Numbered from the stretch's first letter, positions 1 through 13,885 are shown. The stretch: DNA of 64,000 nucleotides from Acheta domesticus (GCA_031308135.1 JAHLJT010000631.1:212582731-212646730), one strand, 5' to 3'. The notes: generated by a model not told the origin, from the letters alone. Numbers and translations: made by a program.

Positions 1-744
1 TAAGTTACATTGAAGATCATGTGGGGTGTTTTGACACTGAATAAATCACTTCCATTTAGTTATTACGTGTAGTAGAATTATATTTTTAAATGCAAATATC
101 CTTAACATACAGTTTTGAGCTATTTATGATACTGAGTTACTTGTAATTTCTTTCAAAATACTCCTCTAACTTAACAAAATATCACTAACATCCCATTTCA
201 ATAATGAATTCAAGATGCAATACATTGCAACAAGTATCTAAATTCATACAACCACAGTCATGAAAAAGGCATACATAATACACCACAGTCAATGTAGGTT
301 AACTTGTCACATCAGCCACTAATAATAAATTTCCAATGACAACAATCAAAAAATAAATAAAAAGAAGAGCAAGGAAGGAGACAGATTTGTATTTTTGTTT
401 ATTGTTACATTACGTTTCAAAATTTAATTATAATTATCTACGTAATTACACAGCTGCGCATACACACATTTTGTAGTCCTCTTAACATTTAATCTCCACA
501 CTGGATCAAAATTTGCATTCATTTCCAGACTCAAGTGTAAACATTTTATTACTTACACTTGATGGAACCATATAGGAACAACATAAAATAAAGTGTTGCA
601 ATATTATATCTATATATAAAATGTAACAATAAAACTGTGTTTAAGAAGCGGTTTGAATTAAATCAGACATGGAAGCCTTGTTGATTTTTTTGTTTGTGAT
701 TATTACTGAACTGTTGACAAAACTTTGATAGAGTATCTCATTAA
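1..744. other. AT-rich sequence without recognisable genes
   Basis: No open frame resembling a protein and no structured RNA was recognised. The stretch is very AT-rich with short simple-sequence runs near 605. It could be intergenic DNA or a large intron of the Cdt1-like gene further right on the minus strand. Confidence 0.5.
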
Positions 745-2255
745 AAACTATTGACAAAACTTATTACTATAGAATAAGGGGTGGAGTTAATGACCTCATT
801 AGATCATACCTCACAGGATGTAAGCAATGTACCGAGATCTTCTGGCAATCTGAAAATTTCTTATCCAACGTTAAATCAAATTTTGATATAATTACCACCG
901 GTGTTCCACAAGGATCTGTGCTTGGACCTTTGCTATTTCTATTATATGTTAATGATATTCCAAGCTCATCTAATTTCTTATGCAGATGATACAACATTAA
1001 TAAGTAGTGGGCAAAATCTTTGTCATCTAGAAACTAATCTGACAATCATTAAAATCAATTAAAAGATATTTGTCCATAAATGAATTGAAAATTAAACGTT
1101 GATAAAACTGTATTAATGAATTTCAAGTTTCATGGTTACCAAAATCAAAACATAAAAGTGGCAGTAGACAATGAATCAGTGAACCAAACTGATTGTCAGT
1201 GAAATTTGGGGTGGTACAACACAAAAAAATATGGATAGATTAATTGTCCTACAAAAGAAATGTATAAGAAGCATTTTCAAACTGAATCCCAGACAGTCCT
1301 GTAAAGATTTCTTTATTAAATATGAATTACTCACTGTTGTAGCACTCTACTCTTACAAAGTAATATTACTCTTGAGAAATAATCAAAATCACTATTTTAT
1401 GAGCAATAAAGAGATACATAACCACCATACTAGAGAACATAGGGACTACCACAGGATATACACTAGCAAGTCTTCAATTAACAAAGATCCTTTCTGCATT
1501 GCTGCACAACTCTTTAATAATCTCCCAGTTAACATAAAAAAATGGTGATGATAAATACTTCAAAACACTGCTTAAACATCACCTTACTAGTATGTGTCCA
1601 TATAAGATATCTGAATTGCTAAAACATTCTGCAATTAAAAACCATGTACCATTACAAGAGTAACCACTCTTTGCACCAGTGATCATCGAGTCCAATAAGG
1701 CAATGTACTATTTAGTAATGTAGTAAATAATGCAATTATATGTCAAGATATTGCAATGAATGTAATTATTATTTACGTCTAATGTATTGAAGTTACTGTA
1801 AGTTAATTAAACTGCTACTGTAAGATAAGGGAATTACTCACACTAATTGTAAGTTATCAGCCACTGTATCATAATCTATTAGTTTATTGTTAATGTTATT
1901 TCTTATGTGATAATGAGGCTTTGTGTAATTTAAAATGTAATTTACTTTAATGTTTATTATGAGCAATTGCATGCCTATTATTCATGTAATTTATCAAGTA
2001 AACAATTTGCATTATTACTGTAAGTTATGTAATTGAATGTAAGTCCTGTTATAACTTACATTAATGTAATTGTCTATATTAGTCAATTAGGTTTATTTTT
2101 AGCATATAATTTAGAAAGTTAATGTAAACTTATTATATTATTACTGAAAGTTAATGAAATTAACTTACAGTAATTTTAATTAATTTCAAGACAGACTTTG
2201 CTTGATGCTTTATGCAAGTCTATAAGCAATAAAATATTATTATTATTATAATAAG
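745..2255 (+). mobile_element. Degenerate Jockey/CR1-type LINE fragment (reverse transcriptase plus 3' tail)
   Basis: Conceptual translation from about 770 gives reverse-transcriptase motifs: the IRSYL block, then GVPQGSVLGPLLFLLYVND near 900-955, then a YADD catalytic box near 980 in another frame. A small deletion separates the last two. Stops and shifts follow. An open stretch at 1231-1548 has the C-terminal LINE pattern beginning with LQKKCIRSIF. An AT-rich 3' untranslated part ends near 2225-2255 with a polyadenylation-like AATAAAAT followed by ATT units, as in many LINE tails. The element is 5' truncated and dead. The family call is from motif style; exact clade (Jockey, CR1 or Daphne-like) is not settled. 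Confidence 0.75.
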
Positions 2256-2284
2256 TAATAAGTAAGAAGTAATATATAAGGAAT

Positions 2285-3461
2285 AAGTTTACTCTGCACA
2301 ATGTATAAAGTCTATGCCAGAATAGTGAATGCAAGAATAAAAGCAATATCTGAAGCCTTAATGGGTTTCGGAAAGGTAGATCAACCTCCGACAATGTATT
2401 CATCCTACAGCAAATTTTAGAGAAAAGGAGAGAATTCAATCTGCCAACACATCTTGCTTTTATAGACTTTGAAAAAGCATTTGATAATGTTAATAGGACA
2501 AAATTATGGGACATAATGGAAAAACAAGGCTACCCAGCACACATTGTAAATGTAATGAAAACCATGTATGAAGGTTCAAAAATTATAATAAACACAGGAA
2601 GAAAGAAGACGGAGGAAATACCTATTAATAAAGGAGTCCGACAAGGGTGCCCAATATCGCCCACGCTTTTTAACATGTATATAAATGACATAATCCAAAA
2701 ATGGAAGCTTATTATAAAAAAGGAATATGTATTACAGAAAATGACTATTTAAATATTTTATTATACACTGACAACGCCGTAATACTACAAGAAGGAGAGG
2801 ATGACTTACAGAGATCAGTACACCACTTAAACAATATATGCAAGGGATATGACATAAAAATCTCAAAAGAGAAAACAAAAGTTATGGCCTTTTGTGGAAA
2901 ATCACCTGTTAGAACACAGATTGTAGTAGACAACAAAATCATTGAACAAGTTTCTTCTTTCAACTATTTAGGGTGTGAAATAGGACATGATGAAGATACC
3001 AATAAGAAACTGTCAAAATTTCAATCAGTATGTGGTATAATTCACAGGACAATGAAAAACAAAACAAGGAAAGACGAGAATAAAGTTCTATAACACAATG
3101 GCCATCCCTGTCCTCCTTTATGGAAGTGAAAGTTGGGTCCCTAAAAAGAGCACTTACACACAATTACAAAGTGCAGAAATGAAATTTCTTAGAACAAAAG
3201 GTTGCACAAGAGAAGATAGATTTAAGAATGATGAAATAAGAGAAGAACTGAATGTGAAGAGCCTCAATGAAAGAATGATGGAGTACAGGAACAAGTGGCT
3301 ACAACATGTACAAAGGATGGATAATTCTCGTTTACCGAAGTTGGCCTTCCAATATAAACCAAGAGGAACAAGAGATATAGGGAGGCCGAAAAAGAGATGG
3401 AGAGAAGTTCTGTGAGGCCGGAACAGGCAGACGCCTAATCCTGGAAGTGAAGAAGAAGAAG

Positions 3462-3505
<44 letters not shown>
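2285..3505 (+). mobile_element. Degenerate RTE-like LINE (endonuclease-reverse transcriptase type) with ATT tail
   Basis: The translation runs through YKVYARIVNARI, the GFRKGRST block (frameshifted near 2365), FIDFEKAFDNVNR, the GVRQGCPISPTLFNMYINDI block at 2630-2690, and a C-terminal part including LLYGSESW and a GRPKKRW motif near 3380-3400. The catalytic box reads YTDN (about 2764) instead of YADD, and at least two frameshifts are present, so it is inactive. It ends in about fourteen ATT units at 3460-3501, the microsatellite-like tail typical of this group. The 5' end and endonuclease domain are missing. Confidence 0.8.
3460..3501 (+). repeat. ATT microsatellite
   Basis: About fourteen ATT units directly follow the RTE-like LINE 3' end; they are most simply its tail. 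Confidence 0.9.
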
Positions 3506-3955
3506 AGCGTCCCTGAAGAGAAGCTATACACAATCCACTGCACCGCAAGTATTAAGCTGTTGCTGCATATTTCCTCCTTGTGATTGTGAAATATTGGCTG
3601 ATTGGCTGGAATTATTATTATTTTATTATTATCAATATTTGAAGTTATTACACACAAGTAAATCAATTTTCTCCAAGACAGTATCATAGTGAATGCATGC
3701 CCAAACTTGAGGGAAAACGTTTTAACAATAGGATACTAGACAACCTGTCCAAAAACCAGATCACAGAACAAACCCATACTCACATGAAAGTAATTCATCT
3801 ATTAGAATTTTTACCAAGTGTAGTATAAAATCCAATTAAAAAGCGCATGTGAAGTGTAATACATTGCAATGGTGAAGCATCGACGGGTCCACTAGTGGCA
3901 AATAACACCTTCCTATGAAAAACTGAACATAAGGTCGAAAAAGAAAAGGACACCT
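3506..3955. other. No gene seen
   Basis: AT-rich sequence between the LINE tail and the hAT derivative. No protein or RNA recognised. Confidence 0.4.
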
Positions 3956-3963
3956 ATGTCAAC

Positions 3964-4983
3964 CAGGGTTGGAAAAAGAACGTTTTTTATTAACCTAACC
4001 CACTGGGTTAATTTATGTTTAATTGCAATAGCTTTAAAATTAATTTTTATTAATTTAAAGATTTATTTATATTAATTTATATAAATAATACATAATCTCA
4101 CACTGTAACATATATTTACATTAAATAGTAAAAAAAACAGACAACTTATGTATGTCATATGTACTCGCATCTTCTTCTCATATTAATAAAATATTACAAT
4201 TACTTAAATGCCTAATTACAATTCGTAAACATAGAAGCTGGACAATGATATGTAATATTCACATTCCATTCAAAATTATTCACAACATTTTGGCAGATTA
4301 AACAAGTAGCTAAAGTAAATCACTTAGAACATGATTTTTTATGTTTCATGTCATATCTTTGTAGTGACATAGAAAAGGACAGTACTTTGATTACTCAGAA
4401 CAAAATGAACCAAGCGTCAATTTAAACACATTAACCATCATCAACGTTCTCTAATTCTGTTCCAAAACAGATTGCCCCAGTGAGATATTGGCTATTAAAG
4501 CAAATAAAATGTTGAAAACTTGAAAATATTTTTTGTTTTTGATAAGTATTTCAAATTGCCCAACAAGTTCTGCAGTAATTGAATGAATCTTTTCCACTGA
4601 TGGTTTGGTAAGGTCCAAATAGTGGAACAACTTGGATGAAGAAAAGGCAGAGAAATTAGCCAAATTTTTAAACACCTAAGAAAACCTTCAACAGATATGT
4701 AAAAAAATGTAATTTTCATTTAAAGTATTAAATTTTTATAATGTTCATTAAGAGCATGTTGTAGATCAAAAAGCTTACAATTTAGTTCGAAGTATGTTTA
4801 ATAAACACATTTATAGAATGTAAAATTCTTATGGAACAATACTTTGAAAATTAAATTAGAATATTAATATAAAATAATATTTTGTATTTTCCAGGTCAGT
4901 TTTTTCATGGGTTTTATTGTTTTTAAAAATGAGCTTTATTTTAAAAAACCTGTGTTTGGGGGGGGGTAATTGTGCCAACCCTG
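3964..4983. mobile_element. Non-autonomous hAT-type element with 8-bp target duplication
   Basis: The ends are inverted: CAGGGTTGG at 3964-3972 and CCAACCCTG at 4975-4983. Flanks are ATGTCAAC (3956-3963) and GTGTCAAC (4984-4991), an 8-bp duplication with one mismatch. CAGGG-type ends with 8-bp duplications are the hAT hallmark. The 1020-bp interior is AT-rich; a minus-strand open stretch at 4451-4675 might be a transposase remnant but shows no motif I can name. A transposase-dead derivative is the best reading. Confidence 0.75.
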
Positions 4984-4991
4984 GTGTCAAC

Positions 4992-6184
4992 TTATTAAAA
5001 TTTTGCATTTTAGACAACCACAAACTACTTCATGATTAACTTTTGATGCAGACAATGTGAACTGAAATTCAACACAGAAAGAAAGAATGGTGCACGAGCC
5101 AGACACCCTAATTTAGGACTGCCAAGTTATGAAAATAAAAAATCATAGAAGATATTAAAACTTTCATACAAAACATTGTTTTCTAGAGCAACAACTTCTC
5201 TTTGAATTGTTTACAAATAATTATTTAAATTATTCTGTTTACATTTACTAGCAGCTATTGTTAATTTAGAGATGCAATATGAATGAGATTAGCAAATGGC
5301 TTGAACTAGTGCTCAGCTCATCTGGCTGATGGAAGAATGCATTTCAAATGACACGCTCTTCGGCAATGGTTCAATGCTTTTGGAATGTAAAAATTATCTG
5401 TTTGAATGAAGAATAAATTGTATATACCCCCGCATATTGAAGTGTTTCAAATCCCACAGAACCACTTAGAAATAAACACAAGTCAAAACAAAAGAAAGTG
5501 CCAGGAAGAACAAAATACAGACAAGCCAGTGTTGCCAATAACATGTAAGAGGTACTGGAAACACAGGAGTACAAATTACCATCTGCACCGAACTAAATCA
5601 AATTAAGACAATAATGAGCATAAAACTCTCTTGTGACTTGTTTATTAAAAAAATTTATTCATGTTGGTTCAGAAACCATGAGAAAGCAAAATAATATCCC
5701 TGCAAATAATGATCAGAATCTAATTTTCTCATAAATTTCATTTTGTAAAAGGAACACTTGTTTTAGGCCTCAAATATAAAAATCTTATTGATAAGACATT
5801 CTTATGAGAATCAGTGTAGATTTTACACTGCACCATTCTTTGTTTGACAGGTGGGCCTAGGCAGGGAGTGTCGCCATGCTTTACTGTTCTTGTCACGTGC
5901 ACATAATACAATCTTTCATGGGCATTGTACATCAAATACCAAACTTCAGTCTTCTACGTTTAATATTTTCCAACCCCATACCTAATATAAAGTCTGGATA
6001 CTTTCTAATGATGTGATATTTTGGAATTGGGCATTATAGATACATGGCAGAAGTGCTCAGCTGATAAAGACACTCTTTCCCCTTCACTTATTCATTTCAA
6101 GTTGATGGCAGTAAGGGTAAATTATGTCACTGAAAAAGCTGCTACTATTGCTAGGAAAGAACTGTTGGTGACATCACATTACTC
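4992..6184. other. No gene seen; AT-rich
   Basis: Short open stretches on both strands (about 5371-5935) show no conserved motif or splice context. If the Cdt1-like gene extends leftwards this lies within its intron. Confidence 0.4.
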
Positions 6185-6188
6185 TTAA

Positions 6189-7526
6189 CCTCCTCGGACC
6201 CAAGGGCTGGTACTTTATATTATAAATTCAAGTAGGACATTTTTCATAAGGCACGGGCATTTCTATTATTGCCATGTAATCCATTTCTGCATAAAATAAT
6301 TTTTTTACTCCAAAACACGATGTAACCTATAAATTACATGTGGTCTCAAGTTTTGATATTACTGATTATTGTGAAGTGGAACGTACTACCAATTATTTCA
6401 TAAAACACACAAAGAATTAACTAAGACATACATTTAACATATACCAAACTTGCAAAAGTAACTATTTTTCATAAAAATAATTAAAAAGCTATTTTTGTTG
6501 AGGCACAGAAACACTTTACATGATGAAATAATGAAGCGACATATGAGGCTGTCGCACCATGGCGTTCGGCAACGAGACTGCTTTACATTGATTGTTATTT
6601 TGGGAAAATTATCCACTTTTCTTTTTCGTAGGCTATCATCCGGCAAATGAGTTAATTGTTATTCTTGGAGACATTCACCTAAAGGTATTCTTTCCAACAT
6701 CTTCATCTTCTGGCCCCGGATCTGAATTTGAAAGTGTGTGTGCTATTGCTACTCAAAAATTCCAAGAAGTCTAGTTTTTCACGCATCAATTTCTTTTTCC
6801 TACAGACCTACAAAATATGGACAAAGAAGGTAGCATATGATCGAAGAATTGGTTCCATATATGGTGCCAGAAGAAGAGTTTCGAAAAATTGTGTCAACTG
6901 CCGAATGCTTTGATAATGCAAAGGTTCTATCATTTTCAATTTCATGTTCATTGCTCCAGCACTCAATTTCTTCACGATGCCAGGGAAAAGGCATGAAAGG
7001 AGTAGTACAAATCCTATCAACGTTATCGTCAGTGAGGTCAGAAATATCCGTGACTTCATTGACGAGATCTAATATCTCTTTCTTTTTCACCCCTAGAAAT
7101 ATGATTGACCTGCTTATTAAAAATATTGAAGAAATTGAGACCCACTGTAACCCAGAGGTTACATCATAATAAACAAACACCTCATTCGACCAAATAATGA
7201 AAGCTGAGAATATAAACTATTAATAATAGTTAAAATACTTCCCTAAAATTAGACCAACTTGAAAAATAACACATTAATAAGAATATTTAACCAATTTTTG
7301 TATTTACTTTCACTGCAGCGCATTGTTCTTCATATGTCAAACGCATTCAACTTCTTGTTATGTTATAGTGACAATTCGTACAAAATCAATGAATATTAAT
7401 ATCTGGGAGATAGCAAACACTTGTTACAATGCAATGGAAATACGCAGAATTGTCCTTATTGTTTGAAACAAAAGATAAACGAAAAATACATTATGTAACC
7501 TATAGGTTATGCGGGGTCCGAGGAGG
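6189..7526 (-). mobile_element. Non-autonomous piggyBac-like element
   Basis: Perfect 13-bp terminal inverted repeats CCTCCTCGGACCC (6189-6201) and GGGTCCGAGGAGG (7514-7526) are flanked by TTAA on the left (6185-6188) and TTAG on the right, one change from the TTAA target duplication. A minus-strand open frame (7180-6800) has an acidic N-terminal-like region, and a second (6646-6434) ends in a pattern resembling the piggyBac C-terminal cysteine-rich domain: the segment CKVFLCL with nearby cysteines. The catalytic DDD core is absent. So it looks like an internally deleted piggyBac derivative of 1338 bp. It lies on the downstream side of the Cdt1-like exon, hence probably within that gene's intron. 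Confidence 0.75.
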
Positions 7527-7737
7527 TTAGTCAAGCACAAAGTTTTGTATCATGCAATGTATAGCAACTAAAATGCACATTTTCCCCTCAAACGTATATG
7601 TGTGGAAAATTAATTTTCTTAAGTGATACTATAATTAGCAGTGTTTGCTCCTTATTATTTTAAACAAAAACAAGTGATCTTCAATTTACTTCTAAAATTG
7701 TAAATATTAACATTACTAAAAAAAAATCAAAACTCAC

Positions 7738-8206
7738 ACAATCATTTTTCCCTTCTGAAATGTCTGAGTTAGTACCATCATTTGTGTTAAGACCTTTTGG
7801 TTTAAAAGCCAGTCTGATGTCTCCTGTACTTTTTGGAGGGACTACTTTATTTCTGGGAGTTCTAGTTGGCAGTTTCTTGCAGATCTTCGCCGACCCTATT
7901 GACTGAGACCGTCTCGAGTCAGCTGGAGCCTGATCATCAGTACAGTTTGCTGGCGATTTGCAAACCATTACGTTCATTTGCTCTTCCACTGTAAAACTGT
8001 ACGCCACTTTTTTCGTTCCATATGAACATTCATGCCCTAGCAGACGAGATGAATCCTCAGAACGAGACAACTTCTCTTCTCCGTCTAAAATCAGCACTTT
8101 TGATTTTAAATCTGCAGCACATCCTTCAGCAGCACGTTTGCGTTTATTGTAGAATTGTGTGATAAGTGGCTGAGCCATCGCAGCACAGTAATCACCCAAC
8201 TTCGGC
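7738..8206 (-). CDS. Probable Cdt1/double parked, first coding exon (partial gene)
   Basis: Cdt1 loads the MCM helicase at replication origins and is destroyed in S phase through a PCNA-bound degron. Coding starts at the ATG at 8178 and reads MAQPLITQFYNKRKR. This is a PIP degron: Q3, I6, T7, F9, Y10, with a basic residue (K14) four places after the box; residue spacing equals that of human CDT1. Position 8 is Q where canonical degrons have D. The rest of the 147-codon exon is a basic, serine-rich, disordered-looking tail including a TPRNK segment. An acceptor (TTTCAG) before 8206 implies a 5' untranslated intron; the donor GTGAGT follows codon 147 at 7737, phase 0. The conserved geminin- and MCM-binding domains are not in the window, so the gene name rests on the N-terminus alone. 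Divergent to SRPK. Confidence 0.68.
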
Positions 8207-8521
8207 CTGAAATGAAAATATAAGAATTCAAGTCTTTTACAAAGGGAAGAAAATGCAATCGCTCCAAACAAACCCGCAACCTACCTTCTGCCTACTTTTT
8301 TATCAAGACCAAGAATTCACACGAACTAAACTGATAAAATGAAAAACTCTAGCAGCTACACCAATATCAGACCTAAATTCCAATTCCAACAAAAAGAACT
8401 CGTGCGACCTTCACTACTATTGTTGTGCAACTGACTGACTCTCAAATAGTGTCACGTCGGACAATATTCACAAGCATCACAAACAACCAAGAAACCAACA
8501 ACCCCCAAAGGTTTCCCTTGG

Positions 8522-8529
8522 TTTCCCGC
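8522..8529 (+). promoter_or_regulatory. E2F-type site TTTCCCGC
   Basis: Exact match to the E2F consensus TTTSSCGC. It lies about 345 bp upstream of the Cdt1-like start codon. CDT1 is an established E2F target in animals, so the site fits that gene identity. Confidence 0.5.
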
Positions 8530-8544
8530 TGGCGCTCACTGGTC

Positions 8545-8555
8545 TCCCGCCAAAA
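8545..8555 (-). promoter_or_regulatory. E2F-type site TTTTGGCGGGA
   Basis: Read on the minus strand this is the classical extended E2F site TTTTGGCGGGA. It is 16 bp from the TTTCCCGC site, giving a closely spaced pair in the divergent promoter. Confidence 0.55.
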
Positions 8556-9210
8556 CGTGACATGCGTGACATCAAGAACAAAACAAGGGGAATCAAGCAA
8601 AGTGAAAACAACTTTACCAGCAGTGCCCTCTACTGCACATCACAGAAAACTAAAAACGGGCTACCTCTGCACATTCGTTGCCTGGTGCGCTGCTGTCGAG
8701 CTCTTGAATGGTCGGCTGATCGGTTGCCTACGAAAATGCGACTTGATAAACCCTATCTTAGACACTGCAGACACTACTAAAAACACTTTAACATCGAGAT
8801 AACTGATTGAGGAGAAGGGGGGTGTTGCTCTTTGGGACTTTAGTTACGTGAAGTTGTGCCTGCTGACGACTGTTAGGCAACCAGCGAGTTCCATTTATTG
8901 ACAGTTCAGGTATTCCTGCATTCCTTAACCTGTTGGGAAGTTTATAATAGTAAATTATGTGTGTCCCGATTTTTCCTGTAAATGTGAATGACACGCTTAC
9001 CACGCATATGTAATACGTTAACTTGGTGTGATTTGTTGTGTGTGGCTTTTGAACCTCATCCTGCAACACTGATACGATCCTTTCATTGGACACGTTTTCT
9101 GCGCCACCTAGAATTTTCGGGTCTTTGTTGTGACCGGCCGCCATGCTCAAACAACGATCGGACAGGATATGATATGTGGGATAATCACCTTTCCGTGGTT
9201 CGTGTTCTAG

Positions 9211-11076
<1,866 letters not shown>

Positions 11077-11758
11077 CAAGAACTTTCTGATGATATAGAC
11101 GATAAATTTGTAGTTCTAAAAAGCAAAACTGTTGAATATATTAGTAATTGCTATAGATAGCCTCAAGGAAATCTGGATAGTTGAGAAACAACCATGCCAA
11201 TTGTTTGTATTTTGTCCCTGAAGTAAAATGTATTCTTGAATTAAGGCCTCTGTTTGTTTAAATCATTACATTTAGTGAATCCAAATTTAGTGTTTTGTGT
11301 TATATTTATTTGATGAAGCAAGTGCTTAGTTATACAAATTATAGAAAAGTTATTTATATTGAAACTTCTATTTGTGATTTGGTGCACTCTCTTATATCTA
11401 CAATAATGTAGTACGTATATTCTTTTGAAGTGTACATTACCATTCAAGCTGTATGTTAACTGTCCCATATTGGAAGGTTTTTAGACATTGGGTAACTTCA
11501 GTCATTATTTAATCTAAAGGTAAGTTCATATGTTTATTTCATGTAATACAGTCAACAGTCATAGTAATCTAGTTTATGTTCAAGTACATGTAACAGTAGT
11601 GCAGAAAGGTATTTTGAGGCTTTTATGTTATAATTCATCTGGAATTTAAATGTTGAGAAAAAATAAAGTCAGCTTTATGTTATTGTATCCATTTTTTTTA
11701 TATTTAGACTTGTGTTTTATTCTACAGTGCTGGTATTGTTACTATTTAAAATCTTGGT
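11077..11758 (+). other. SRPK 3' untranslated region and oxidase 5' leader
   Basis: A polyadenylation signal AATAAA lies at 11662-11667, about 590 bp after the SRPK stop. Only some 90 bp later the oxidase coding region begins. A good acceptor, TTCTACAG, ends at 11727, so the oxidase probably has a spliced 5' untranslated exon that may overlap the SRPK 3' end. Confidence 0.55.
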
Positions 11759-13762
11759 ATGAGGAATCAACGTGTTGGTGTACTAGGAGCTGGAATTGTG
11801 GGACTGACTACAGCTCTTGAACTACAAAGGGAATTCCCATCATTGCAAATAACACTTATAGCTGACAAGTTCAACAATGAAACTACTAGCAGTATGGCTG
11901 CAGGCATTTTCCGACCTGCTTCCAGTTTTGAAGGGATTTCAAGAGACATTACAAGGTGTCTGCACTACTATTGATTGAAGCTGTCTTCCACACAGTTATC
12001 TTACTTTGCATTTCCTAGCATGTTTTCTTCATGATAATGCTACAGTTTTTGTTTAAAGAATCTCGAATGGTGAAGGTTTGATGGCACCTAGCATTGCAAA
12101 AGCTAACGTGAAGACTGTTTTTTGATTGAAGTTTAAGTTTGAAAACCTTGTGAAGTATGAATGTGTATATTCGTTCTGTTTCATAAGTTATTTTTCCTGT
12201 GGGAATATTTTTATTGTACCTGATTTCTTACTGTTCTGTATGTTCCTGCATTTTGAATGTACACCTTGCTGATGTATTATCGGTTACTAAATTCTCAGAT
12301 CAGAAATTATGCTGTGAAATGCAACATTTTTGTAATAAATAATTTGCTTCAATAGATGTAAACCATGACTCTGAAATATTGTAACTTTTTTAATTAAAAA
12401 CTTCTTCTTTATCCTAGCAAAGGGTTTTTGCAGTGTTATTACACCCTTGTGCTTCCAGAAAGGGCTAAATAAAAATGGGAGGAACAAAAGAAACTAAATG
12501 TTGTTGGGATTACTTATACTTAAAAAAGATTCTTGATCTTAATCGCTTTGTAAAAAATTTCAAATAACTTTTTGTGCAGCAAATGGATACAAGATTCATA
12601 CTATTTCTATGACGGATTACGTCAATCAGTTGACAGCAGTGCTGCTGGGGTGACTCAAGTATCTGGATATCAATTTTCAAGTACATCTCCTGAAATTGTC
12701 AGAGTGAGTGGGAGAAGAATCAGTTAACAGTTTTAAAACGCTTTTAAGTCCTTTTCTCTCTGGAAGTGAATGGCAAATTCCTTTTTCCTACAGAACCCTT
12801 ACTTGGAACACCTCTTGCCTGTCTATCGCTCTGCTACTGAAGAAGAATTGAAACTTTGTCCTGGTAATTGGTTGTATGGATCATTTTACACAACACTGCT
12901 GACTGAATGTTACAAATTTCTGCCTTGGGCATTAGACAGGTGACCTTATTTGAAAATTATTTAATAAGAAGTATTCACTCAAATTCTTCCAAATCTAAGT
13001 TAAGATTTCGAGCATTATGTAGTGTTACTGTGTGGTGTATGCATTAAATCTTCAGGTTCAAACTATCAGGTGGTAAAGTACTCAAGAAAATTATATCCAG
13101 CTTCAGTGATGTGGCAGATTATGATGTTCTCATCAATTGCTTCGGGATGGGAGCTAGAAATTTGTGTTCTGACTACAAACTTGTACCTATCAGGGGCCAG
13201 ATTATCAAGGTTTTAATCATAAGTGTCTCTTTTCAATTTAATAACATTTTGATTAAGCCTCTTATTACAATTTTTGGGTATTTTAGGTTCAAGCTCCATG
13301 GATAAAAACCTTCTTCTACGCAGATTATGATACATATGTCATTCCTGGTTCTAATGCTGTAACTTTGGGAGGGTGTCGCCAGTATGAAAGTTATGATCTG
13401 TCTATAAACCCTCACGATAAAGCAGCTATTCATGAACGATGTGTGAAATTATTACCCAGTTTGAAGAATGCACGTGTTGTAGCTGATGCTGTAGGTCTTC
13501 GACCACACAGAAGTACTGTCAGAGTTGAAACTGAAATAAAAGACACAGGCTCTGAGAAAATAAAGGTAGGTTACTTTAACGTTAAATGTATCAGATTTAT
13601 AGGATGAGAGGAATTTGACTACAGGAACATTGTTTAAATTTTTAGATCATTCACAATTATGGTCATGGAGGGTATGGCGTGACTGCAGCACCTGGTACAG
13701 CTAAATATGCTGTTAAATTGTTTCGTGAACTTCATACTGCTGGTTTGAGGAACAAACTTTAG
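11759..13762 (+). CDS. D-amino-acid / D-aspartate oxidase (DAO/DDO family), six exons, complete
   Basis: FAD enzyme that oxidatively deaminates D-amino acids to 2-oxo acids, ammonia and hydrogen peroxide in peroxisomes. Exons: 11759-11955, 12580-12703, 12794-12939, 13056-13209, 13287-13565, 13646-13762; all borders are GT/AG and the phases join to 1017 nt (338 residues plus stop), the usual family length. An in-frame TAA 9 bp upstream fixes the start. Visible motifs: Rossmann GAGIVG (10-15); AAGIFRP; NCFGMGARNL; RGQIIKVQAPW; Y224 before the VIPG segment (substrate-site tyrosine); GLRPHR with R279 (carboxylate-binding arginine); and the family signature IIHNYGHGGYG (301-311). The C-terminus NKL resembles a peroxisomal PTS1 signal. 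Dinucleotide-binding, active-site and targeting elements are intact. DAO versus DDO cannot be decided by eye; exon 1 is closest in wording to DDO. Confidence 0.93.
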
Positions 13763-13885
13763 TTGTGTGTAAACAGGGTTTTCTTAGGGGTTGCATTGGT
13801 AATAACATTTCATAATATTGAGATAATGGTGTAATTGCATTAATAGGTAAATGCATTTGATTGTTGTATATGGCAAGGCCTGCAA

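Noticed and set aside
4451..4719. Further Cdt1 exon on minus
   Set aside because: No resemblance to the Cdt1 geminin-binding or MCM-binding domain, and it lies inside the hAT derivative.
6837..7169. Plus-strand frame of 110 codons as a gene
   Set aside because: Lies inside the piggyBac derivative, opposite to the transposase-like frame; no independent support.
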